Below are positions 1 through 4,775 of a DNA stretch of 6,138 bases, piece after piece. The DNA is from Haloferacaceae archaeon (GTDB lineage Archaea > Halobacteriota > Halobacteria > Halobacteriales > Haloferacaceae). Location: positions 1 to 6,138 of the forward strand of contig JAHENP010000211.1 in the NCBI GenBank assembly GCA_018609965.1, written 5' to 3'. The position numbers and the translations under genes were made by a program. The stretch's first letter is position 1. Each line of letters opens with the position of its first letter. Below the pieces are notes generated by a model, which ran no database searches, was not told where the DNA came from, and saw nothing but the letters and a program-made list of their open reading frames with translations.

Positions 1-724
1 AGCAGACGTGGAGATTGACACGTCGACACAGGCAACCACCGAGAACGGAACGGTTCTCGGGGTTGACCTCGGCGTGAACAACCTCGCTGTTGCCTCGACG
101 GGCACGTTCTGGACTGGCGACGAGTTCGACCACTGGCGCAGAGAATACGAAAAGCGCCGGGGTGACTTGCAGGAACACGGGACGCGGTGGGCACACCAGA
201 ACATCCAGTCCGTTGGTCGGAAGGAAGAGGGTCGATTCAAACAGACGCTGCATCGTATCAGCAACGAACTGGTCGCAGAGGCTTGTGCGACCGGCTGTAC
301 GGTGATTGCATTTGAAGACTTGACTGACATCCGGGAACGGACTGGAGCGTCGTGGGGCCACAAGTGGGCGTTCAACCGCCTGTACGAGTACGTCGAGTAC
401 AAAGCCGAAGCGTACGGGCTGGATGTCCACCAAGTGAACCCGAAGAACACGTCACGACGTTGCTCTGAGTGTGGGTTTACCCACCCCGACAACCGGAAGA
501 GTGAGACGTTTGAATGTCTGAAGTGCGAGTATCAGAACGACGCGGATTACAACGCAGCCAAGAACATCGGTTTGCGGTATCTCCGCCAGCGCCAAACTGG
601 AGCTGACGGAGGCGCACCCGTAGGCGTGCGCTTGAACAGCGGGACGCTGAACGTGAACGGCGAATATTCGCCTACCTCACCAGAGGTCACAACGGGAGTC
701 CACGCTGAAAGCCCACCCCTTTAG
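1..724 (+). CDS. tnpB: TnpB RNA-guided endonuclease (IS605 OrfB), 5'-truncated by window edge
   Basis: TnpB proteins are RuvC-like nucleases guided by an omega-RNA made from the element's right end. They cut DNA at the donor site and help retain the element, and they are relatives of Cas12. The reading frame is open to the window edge, so the GTG at 8 is an internal Val and the N-terminal wedge/REC part is missing. Numbering from that GTG, the RuvC-I motif GVDLGVNN gives Asp20, the RuvC-II motif IAFEDL gives Glu103, and the RuvC-III motif [10 protein letters not shown] gives Asp180. The complete catalytic triad is therefore present. A four-Cys zinc ribbon (Cys152, Cys155, Cys170, Cys173) sits between the last two motifs, as expected. 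Residues 195-238 form a Gly/Ser/Pro-rich tail with no obvious fold, coded by DNA that also forms RNA hairpins. The frame has no disruption, so the visible part looks active rather than decayed. No function in transposition itself is implied. Confidence 0.93.
   Translation, partial: ADVEIDTSTQATTENGTVLGVDLGVNNLAVASTGTFWTGDEFDHWRREYEKRRGDLQEHGTRWAHQNIQSVGRKEEGRFKQTLHRISNELVAEACATGCTVIAFEDLTDIRERTGASWGHKWAFNRLYEYVEYKAEAYGLDVHQVNPKNTSRRCSECGFTHPDNRKSETFECLKCEYQNDADYNAAKNIGLRYLRQRQTGADGGAPVGVRLNSGTLNVNGEYSPTSPEVTTGVHAESPPL
610..633 (+). other. Hairpin 1 of the tnpB right end
   Basis: Six perfect pairs (612-617 GCGCAC with 626-631 GTGCGC) are extended outward by G611-U632 and A610-U633. The eight-base loop can pair further (CC 618-619 with GG 623-624). 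It lies inside the TnpB tail codons. Confidence 0.5.
659..687 (+). other. Hairpins 2 and 3 of the tnpB right end (adjacent pair)
   Basis: A 14-base perfect palindrome (659-672) is followed after a single base by a 5-pair stem with a 4-base loop (674-687). Two stems packed this closely, inside coding sequence, suggest selection on RNA structure in addition to the protein. Alternatively the tail of the protein may simply tolerate any sequence. Confidence 0.5.
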
Positions 725-731
725 GGATGGG
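712..731 (+). other. Terminal right-end hairpin containing the tnpB stop codon
   Basis: CCCACCCC (712-719) pairs with GGGATGGG (724-731) with one A-C mismatch, and the loop is TTTA. The TAG stop of tnpB (722-724) straddles loop and stem. In IS200/IS605 elements the hairpin near the right end is recognised by TnpA as single-stranded DNA, and as RNA it is the last scaffold stem before the guide. No T-run follows, so an intrinsic terminator is not supported. Confidence 0.6.
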
Positions 732-783
732 TTAGCTTACTCGCCGACCCGCACAGTGCCGGAACCGGTCGTCGCGGACGGCG

Positions 784-790
784 GATTTAC
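784..790 (+). promoter_or_regulatory. Possible TATA box for a leaderless ABC operon transcript
   Basis: GATTTAC is the only A/T-rich cluster in the 84 bases between the element's hairpin and the ATG at 816, and it sits about 26-32 bases before that ATG. Haloarchaeal TATA elements lie about 27 bases before the transcription start, and many haloarchaeal mRNAs start at or next to the start codon. No Shine-Dalgarno sequence (GGAGG-like) precedes 816, which fits a leaderless mRNA. Confidence 0.4.
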
Positions 791-815
791 CCGTCCGGCT
801 CCGGTAGCCCGGCGC

Positions 816-1568
816 ATGACAGACGGGGGGGAGGTGGTCGAGACGGCGGGTCTCCGCAAGGAGTACGGCGACACGGTCGCAGTCGCGTCGTTAGACCTCT
901 CAATCCCCGCCGGCGAGGTGTACGGACTGCTCGGCCCGAACGGCGCCGGGAAGACCACGACGATGCGGTTGTTGACGACACTCGTCGAGCCGACGGCCGG
1001 GACGGCGCGGATCTGCGGGACGCCCGTGACGAACCGCCGGGCGGTCGCGAGCGAAGTCGGCTTCCTCCCGGAGGAGCCGCCGTTGTACGACGAGCTGACC
1101 GGCCGCGAGCAGTTGGAGTACGCCGCCGGCATTCGCGGGCTGTCCGTCGACGCCGAGACGGCACTGACCCGCGCCGGACTCGGGGACGCTGTCGACCGCC
1201 GGATCGAGGCGTACTCGACGGGGATGGCCAAACGACTCGGGCTGTTGCAGGCGACCGTCCACGATCCCGCACTGCTCGTGCTCGACGAACCGACGAACGG
1301 GCTTGACCCACGCGCCGCTCGCCGGGTCCGGGAGACCGTCCAGACTGTTGCCGCCCGCGGGACGACCGTACTGCTCTCGACACACGTCCTCCCGGTCGCG
1401 GAGGCGGTGTCGGACCGGGTCGGTGTGTTCGTCGACGGCCGACTCCGGGCCGAGGGACCACCGACGGAACTGCGTGACCACCGCGAGGACCTGGAGGACG
1501 CCTTCCTCCGACTCACCGACGACCGTACCGCCACCGACCGCCGACCCGTCGCCGAAGTCGATGACTGA
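816..1568 (+). CDS. ABC transporter ATP-binding protein (ABC-2 / NatA-like exporter type)
   Basis: This 250-residue cytoplasmic ATPase should power the membrane partner encoded immediately downstream. It contains Walker A GPNGAGKTT (residues 40-48), a Q-loop region GFLPEEPPLYDEL (82-94), signature YSTGM (133-137), Walker B LLVLDEP (153-159, with catalytic Glu158), a D-loop GLDP (162-165) and the switch His190 in STH. The Q-loop Gln is replaced by Pro-Glu-Glu. A similar PEE version is common in NatA-type and other ABC-2 exporter ATPases. About 40 residues follow the last domain helix, ending in an Asp/Arg-rich tail. The ATG at 816 was chosen over the in-frame GTG at 756 because the extra 20 residues do not resemble the family's N-terminus and a TATA-like box lies 26-32 bases before 816. 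The stop overlaps the permease start by 8 bases, indicating translational coupling. The substrate cannot be told from sequence; drugs, lipids, ions or peptides are all possible. Confidence 0.92.
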   Translation: MTDGGEVVETAGLRKEYGDTVAVASLDLSIPAGEVYGLLGPNGAGKTTTMRLLTTLVEPTAGTARICGTPVTNRRAVASEVGFLPEEPPLYDELTGREQLEYAAGIRGLSVDAETALTRAGLGDAVDRRIEAYSTGMAKRLGLLQATVHDPALLVLDEPTNGLDPRAARRVRETVQTVAARGTTVLLSTHVLPVAEAVSDRVGVFVDGRLRAEGPPTELRDHREDLEDAFLRLTDDRTATDRRPVAEVDD

Positions 1569-3243
1569 CGACTCACCCGCACGAGCGACAGACGGCGAAC
1601 GAGTGACGGACGGCAAACGAGCGACAGACGGCGAGCCGTTCGTTCCCGCGACACGCGACCGCACGGGGCAGACCGGAACACTCCGGTTGGCGTCACTGAT
1701 CGCGTGGACGAGCCTCAGGCGTGCGGTGCGTCGGGCGCTCGCTCGACCCCGACGCACTGCCGCGGTCGTGTTGTTCTTCGCGGTCGTCTGGGGGAGTGTC
1801 CTCTTCGACGGACCGGGTGGGGCGACAAGCCCCCCCGGCCCCGGTGGGTTCGACACGTTCGGCGACGCGGCGACCGTCGGCGTCTACGCCCGTGGACTGG
1901 CGGCGGTCGGCTGGGTGGGTGCTGTGGTGTTGGCGGCTCTCGGCGCGACGACCCGACTCGACGACGTGGACGCCGCGGCGTTGACGCTCCCGGCCGCCGG
2001 GGTCCGGGCGACGTTTCTCGGGACGCTCGCGGCCGAACACGCCAGACGGTTCACGGTGATCGGTGGGTTCGCGTCGCTCGCGGTCGTCTCCGTCGCGGTC
2101 GGCGGCGGCGGGGTCGGAACGCTCCCGACCGGCGGGGTCGCCGTTCTCTGTGTGTTCGTCACCGCGGAGTTGGTCGGTCACGTGTTCGCGCTGGGGTGGA
2201 GCAGCCGCACCGACGGGGAGGTGCTCTCCCCGGGGCTCAGGCTGTTGGCGGCCGGCGCGGCACTGATGGGGGTGACGCTGGGTGCCGTCCGGCTCGACGT
2301 GATCGTCCCGTTGTTCGCACAGACGCCGTTGGGGTGGTACGGTGACCTGTTCCTGCTCGGGACGCCGGCCCCGGCCCGGCCCCGACTCGCGGCGGCGGCG
2401 GCCGTCGCCAGCGCCGTCGGTGTCGTCCCGCTGTACCTCTTTGCCGAGCGGCTCGCCCGACGGGTCTGGTTCCGGGACCCACCTGCCCCGACCCCCAGTC
2501 GCGGCCGCGCGACCGCCATGACCGCAGACACCGTGTTGACCGACCGGCTCCCGGTTGACGACGCTTCGCGTGCCGTCGCCCGCCGGGTGTGGCTCCAGAC
2601 CGTCCGCCGGCCAAAGACCCTGGTGTTTCTCGGGATTCCGTTTCTGTTCGCCGGGACGGTCGTCGTCAGCGGCGACTACCCCCCCGCGTTCCCGGTGTTG
2701 CTCGGGCTGTACGGCGCCTGGGCGGCCGGGATCGGAACGACACTCAACCCGCTCTCCAGCGAGGGCGCCGGCCTCCCGTTGTTGTTGACCAGCCCGTTGG
2801 CCGGCGGTGGGGTGGTGCGAGGCTACGTTCTCGCGTCAGTCAGCGTCGCGGTGCCGGCGGTGGCGACGGTCGTCCTGTTGGCGGCGCCGCTCGCGGGGTT
2901 CTCCGCACAACTCACCCTCGCGGGTGTCGTCGTCGGCGTCGGACTCACGCTCGGCACCGCACCGTTGTCCGTCGCGGTCGGGGTCGGCATCCCCCGGATC
3001 GAACGGCTGAACGCAACGAGCGTGGACGGCCCACTCACTCCCTCGAAGTTCGCGCTCGCGGCCCACTCGCTGGTGATCCTCCTCCTGTCGCTGCCGGCGT
3101 TGGCCGGGGTCGCGCTCGAACCGCGGTTCGGCCCGTGGGCGCTCTGGCTGGGTGTCGCCGCCTCTCTTGGGCTCGCGTCGCTGGGCGGCGCGCTCGGCTA
3201 CCGGTACGCCGCCGCGCGGTTCGGACGGCTCCGGCTGGCGTGA
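1561..3243 (+). CDS. ABC-2-type transporter permease, ~12 TM, internally duplicated
   Basis: This 560-residue integral membrane protein is the partner of the ATPase that it overlaps by 8 bases (ATG at 1561 within the ATPase's last codons). The first ~45 residues are hydrophilic and carry three copies of a six-residue repeat. Hydrophobic segments judged by eye lie near residues 66-83, 104-129, 163-181, 189-213, 225-245, 276-296, 353-371, 375-393, 419-441, 447-475, 497-517 and 524-550, with an Arg/Pro-rich cytoplasmic linker around 297-350. The two halves look related: each begins with a basic amphipathic stretch ending in RPRRT or RRPKT just before the first helix, and each has an LT-x-P-AG-type motif after the second helix (141-147 and 409-415). 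One chain may therefore act as a pseudodimer. The NPLSSEG motif (396-402) also resembles ABC-2 permeases. The longer forward-frame extension back to 1303 lies inside the ATPase gene and is not real. The substrate is unknown. Confidence 0.88.
   Translation: MTDDSPARATDGERVTDGKRATDGEPFVPATRDRTGQTGTLRLASLIAWTSLRRAVRRALARPRRTAAVVLFFAVVWGSVLFDGPGGATSPPGPGGFDTFGDAATVGVYARGLAAVGWVGAVVLAALGATTRLDDVDAAALTLPAAGVRATFLGTLAAEHARRFTVIGGFASLAVVSVAVGGGGVGTLPTGGVAVLCVFVTAELVGHVFALGWSSRTDGEVLSPGLRLLAAGAALMGVTLGAVRLDVIVPLFAQTPLGWYGDLFLLGTPAPARPRLAAAAAVASAVGVVPLYLFAERLARRVWFRDPPAPTPSRGRATAMTADTVLTDRLPVDDASRAVARRVWLQTVRRPKTLVFLGIPFLFAGTVVVSGDYPPAFPVLLGLYGAWAAGIGTTLNPLSSEGAGLPLLLTSPLAGGGVVRGYVLASVSVAVPAVATVVLLAAPLAGFSAQLTLAGVVVGVGLTLGTAPLSVAVGVGIPRIERLNATSVDGPLTPSKFALAAHSLVILLLSLPALAGVALEPRFGPWALWLGVAASLGLASLGGALGYRYAAARFGRLRLA
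1585..1638 (+). repeat. Three tandem 18-base repeats in the permease 5' end
   Basis: Units at 1585-1602, 1603-1620 and 1621-1638 code for ATDGER, VTDGKR and ATDGEP. The first and third differ mainly in the last codons, and the middle one has a few substitutions. The unit is a multiple of three, so copy-number change keeps the frame. It falls in the hydrophilic N-terminal arm of the permease, before the first membrane helix. Confidence 0.85.
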
Positions 3244-3329
3244 CCTCTCCTTGTGGGCTCACTCCGGCTCGTTACCGAAGCTGATCACACGACACAACCA
3301 CGTTCGCCACGTGTCCCGCCGGGAGCTAA

Positions 3330-3962
3330 GTGGCTGCCGCCCCTACAGTCGGTGTGAACAACGCCGACGTTTCGACGGACACGCCGGAGAGCCTGTTACA
3401 GACGACCGGGACAGACCACGTCACCCTGATCGGGTCGAACCCGGAGGAGACGGTCGGGTTCTACCGGGACGTGTTGGGGATGCCGCTCGTGCTCCGCCAG
3501 CCGAACCTCGACCGCCCGGAGGTGACACACCTGTTTTTCGACAGCGGCGACGGCCGTCTGATCACGTTCTTCGTCGACGAGGAACGGGAGTCGGCCGACG
3601 ACCAACGCCCCGGGACGGGTGCGGTCCACCACCTCGCCTTCCGGATCGACCACGACCGCCTCGCGGAGATCAAAACCAATCTCGACGACGCGGGCCACGG
3701 GTTCAGCGAGTACGACCGCGGCGCGTTCCACGCGTTGTACACGGAAGATCACAACGGCCTCACGATCGAACTCGTCGTCGACAAGTACGCCATCCCGGAC
3801 GACCGGCGCGCCGAGGTGTTGGCGTTGGCGCAACAACGCCGACTCGCCGACGGCGCGGAACACGCCGCTGGTGAACACGTCGAGGCCGCACTCGACGAAC
3901 TTGGGGTCGACGTCGAGCGCCGCGACCTCCCGGACGCCGCCACCGGCCGCGAGTTCGAGTGA
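3330..3962 (+). CDS. VOC superfamily protein (glyoxalase / extradiol dioxygenase-like)
   Basis: This 210-residue soluble protein has the paired beta-alpha-beta-beta-beta modules of the vicinal oxygen chelate fold at about residues 28-81 and 98-150. Metal-binding candidates match the family's 2-His-1-Glu pattern: His30 in DHVTL, His101 (or His100) in VHHLAF, and Glu147 in LTIEL. The helix motif FYRDVLGM (44-51) is typical of the first module. Wording such as THLFFDSGDG and ITFF recalls MhqO-like ring-cleaving dioxygenases, but those have two VOC domains and this has one, plus a ~60-residue helical, acidic C-terminal extension. The substrate is therefore not assigned. The start is uncertain: GTG 3330 has GGGAG (3321-3325) four bases ahead, while GTG 3354 would give the more natural N-terminus MNNADVSTDTP and has a weak CTAAG box about 27 bases upstream. 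It lies 86 bases after the permease, same strand; co-transcription is possible but not shown. Confidence 0.88.
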   Translation: MAAAPTVGVNNADVSTDTPESLLQTTGTDHVTLIGSNPEETVGFYRDVLGMPLVLRQPNLDRPEVTHLFFDSGDGRLITFFVDEERESADDQRPGTGAVHHLAFRIDHDRLAEIKTNLDDAGHGFSEYDRGAFHALYTEDHNGLTIELVVDKYAIPDDRRAEVLALAQQRRLADGAEHAAGEHVEAALDELGVDVERRDLPDAATGREFE

Positions 3963-3983
3963 CTCGGGCCGGGACTGATCGAC

Positions 3984-4694
3984 TCAGTTCGGAACCGACC
4001 GACTCCGTTCTGCGACCTGTGCGGCCAACCCGGCCAACGCCATCGCCGCCTCGCGCGGGCTCAGCTCCCGGTCGACCGGCCGGGTGTCGAACCCCACCCA
4101 CCCGTCGGCGTCCGGACCGTAGCCGAACTCGCCGGGCACGTCCAACTCCCACATCAGGTGGAGCCGGTCGTGGTCCGGTGGTACCTGCACGAACCCGAAG
4201 AAGTCGTCACCGACCCGCCCTAGCTCGCAGTCGTAGCCGTCGTGTTCGAACGCGGTGACCAACGCCGCGTCGTGGTCGACCGCCGAGACACGCTCGACTG
4301 CCGTCTGCCCACCCGACTGCCGTTCGTCCTCGTCTCGTTCCCGTTCGTTGTCTCGTCTTCCGTCGCCGTCTCGTTCCCGTTCGTTGTCTCGTCTTCCGTC
4401 GCCGTCTCGTCTCTTCCCTTCGTCACGTCGTCGGTCCTCGCCTCGCCGCTGTCGCCCGTGGTCGTCCTGTCGGTGTTGTCGCTGTTCGTCTCCTCGGTGT
4501 CGTTGTCTATCGTCCGCCTGTCGCCCAGCGTCCGCCTGTTGCTCCGACCTGTTCTCGCGGTGTCGACGCGGCTCCCGGCCCTCTGTGCCGCGATTCGTCT
4601 CCTCGTCGGTCTCCTGATCCTCGTCGCGTCCGGCGTCGCGGGCGGCCGCCAACGCCTCCGACCGGCGGGCGCGCCGCTCCTCGTCGTCGGTCAC
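3984..4694 (-). CDS. Unrecognised protein: mixed-charge low-complexity N-half plus compact C-terminal domain
   Basis: I do not recognise this 236-residue protein as a named family. Residues 1-21 form a short charged helix (EERRARRSEALAAARDA). Residues 22-127 are almost only Arg, Asp, Glu, Gln, Gly, His and Asn, with no hydrophobic core, and include two exact copies of GDGRRDNERERD (98-121). Residues 131-236 look folded: Ala/Val-rich helix, then GDDFFGFVQVPPDHDRLHL, WELDVPGEFGYGPDADGWVGFDT, and a final Ala-rich helix (SPREAAMALAGLAAQVAER). The order G-F-V-x-V-P-x-x-H then Y-G...GWVGFD recalls, from memory only, small hypothetical proteins of phages and archaea with GYVxVPxxH and WxGFD motifs. 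No signal peptide or membrane segment is seen. The start is GTG (complement of 4692-4694), the only usable start before the low-complexity region. It converges on the VOC gene (21 bases between stop codons) and lies 81 bases downstream of the sulfatase in the same direction. Confidence 0.75.
   Translation of the reverse strand: MTDDEERRARRSEALAAARDAGRDEDQETDEETNRGTEGREPRRHRENRSEQQADAGRQADDRQRHRGDEQRQHRQDDHGRQRRGEDRRRDEGKRRDGDGRRDNERERDGDGRRDNERERDEDERQSGGQTAVERVSAVDHDAALVTAFEHDGYDCELGRVGDDFFGFVQVPPDHDRLHLMWELDVPGEFGYGPDADGWVGFDTRPVDRELSPREAAMALAGLAAQVAERSRSVPN
4332..4403 (-). repeat. Perfect 36-base direct tandem duplication inside the mixed-charge gene
   Basis: Bases 4332-4367 and 4368-4403 are identical, and the first seven bases of a third unit follow at 4404-4410. 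Each unit codes for 12 residues (GDGRRDNERERD) on the minus strand. Perfect identity at the DNA level, third codon positions included, means the duplication is recent or kept uniform by slippage or recombination. The surrounding Arg/Asp codons look like older, diverged repeats. Confidence 0.95.
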
Positions 4695-4775
4695 GCCACA
4701 CCCCCCGCCGGCTCCGTCTCGGTCGCGACCGTCACGGCCGCACCTACGGTGTCCCGCGGTAAGAACGTCGGGGGC

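Larger units (their letters stand above)
1..735 (+). mobile_element. Right-hand part of an IS200/IS605-family (IS1341-type) insertion element
   Basis: This stretch holds the C-terminal two thirds of a TnpB gene followed by a strong terminal hairpin, which is how the right end of IS200/IS605 elements is built (subterminal hairpins, no inverted terminal repeats). The left end and any TnpA (Y1 transposase) gene would lie before the window, so it cannot be said whether the element is autonomous or TnpB-only. Base composition supports foreign origin: the line 301-360 is about 57% GC by hand count, against about 75% for 2881-2940 in the neighbouring operon. The exact right boundary is not visible. 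It is placed just after the hairpin ending at 731, because the ABC operon promoter region starts soon afterwards. Confidence 0.75.
600..736 (+). ncRNA. Putative omega-RNA (reRNA / sotRNA) scaffold overlapping the tnpB 3' end
   Basis: Four hairpins follow one another in the sense strand: 610-633 (stem GCGCAC/GTGCGC plus a G-U and an A-U pair), 659-672 (perfect palindrome GGCGAATATTCGCC), 674-687 (ACCTC/GAGGT, loop ACCA) and 712-731 (CCCACCCC/GGGATGGG, one mismatch, loop TTTA). The second and third are separated by one base. In known TnpB systems the guide RNA scaffold comes from this place, the 3' end of tnpB plus the right end, with the guide taken from flanking DNA. Sense-overlapping transcripts of IS1341-type genes are also known in Halobacterium. 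The 5' and 3' limits are estimates: the RNA may begin further upstream, and a guide would extend past 736. Transcription itself is inferred. Confidence 0.55.

Noticed and set aside
712..736. Intrinsic transcription terminator after tnpB
   Set aside because: A stem-loop is present but is followed by GTTAGCTTAC, not a T-run. It is better explained as the element's right-end hairpin.
756..815. N-terminal extension of the ABC ATPase to the GTG at 756
   Set aside because: The extra 20 residues do not look like an ABC ATPase N-terminus, the region holds the TATA-like box, and the ATG at 816 gives a standard-length start.
1303..1560. Upstream extension of the permease frame inside the ATPase gene
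   Set aside because: The translation is low-quality Ser/Arg/Pro-rich sequence overlapping the ATPase signature domains. The ATG at 1561 gives the usual 8-base overlap of coupled genes.
1830..1836. Run of seven C as a frameshift or sequencing error in the permease
   Set aside because: The frame continues uninterrupted on both sides with plausible membrane-protein sequence, so there is no sign of a shift.
737..1856. Long minus-strand open frames opposite the ABC ATPase
   Set aside because: They translate to Arg/Ser-rich sequence with no recognisable motif and lie opposite a gene with all ABC ATPase motifs. Long antisense frames are expected at this GC content.
3244..3329. Terminator or RNA gene between permease and VOC gene
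   Set aside because: No T-run, strong stem or tRNA-like structure was seen in these 86 bases. The CCACGTG near 3308 is too short to interpret.
4332..4403. CRISPR-like repeat array
   Set aside because: The two 36-base copies touch each other without spacers and are in-frame coding repeats.
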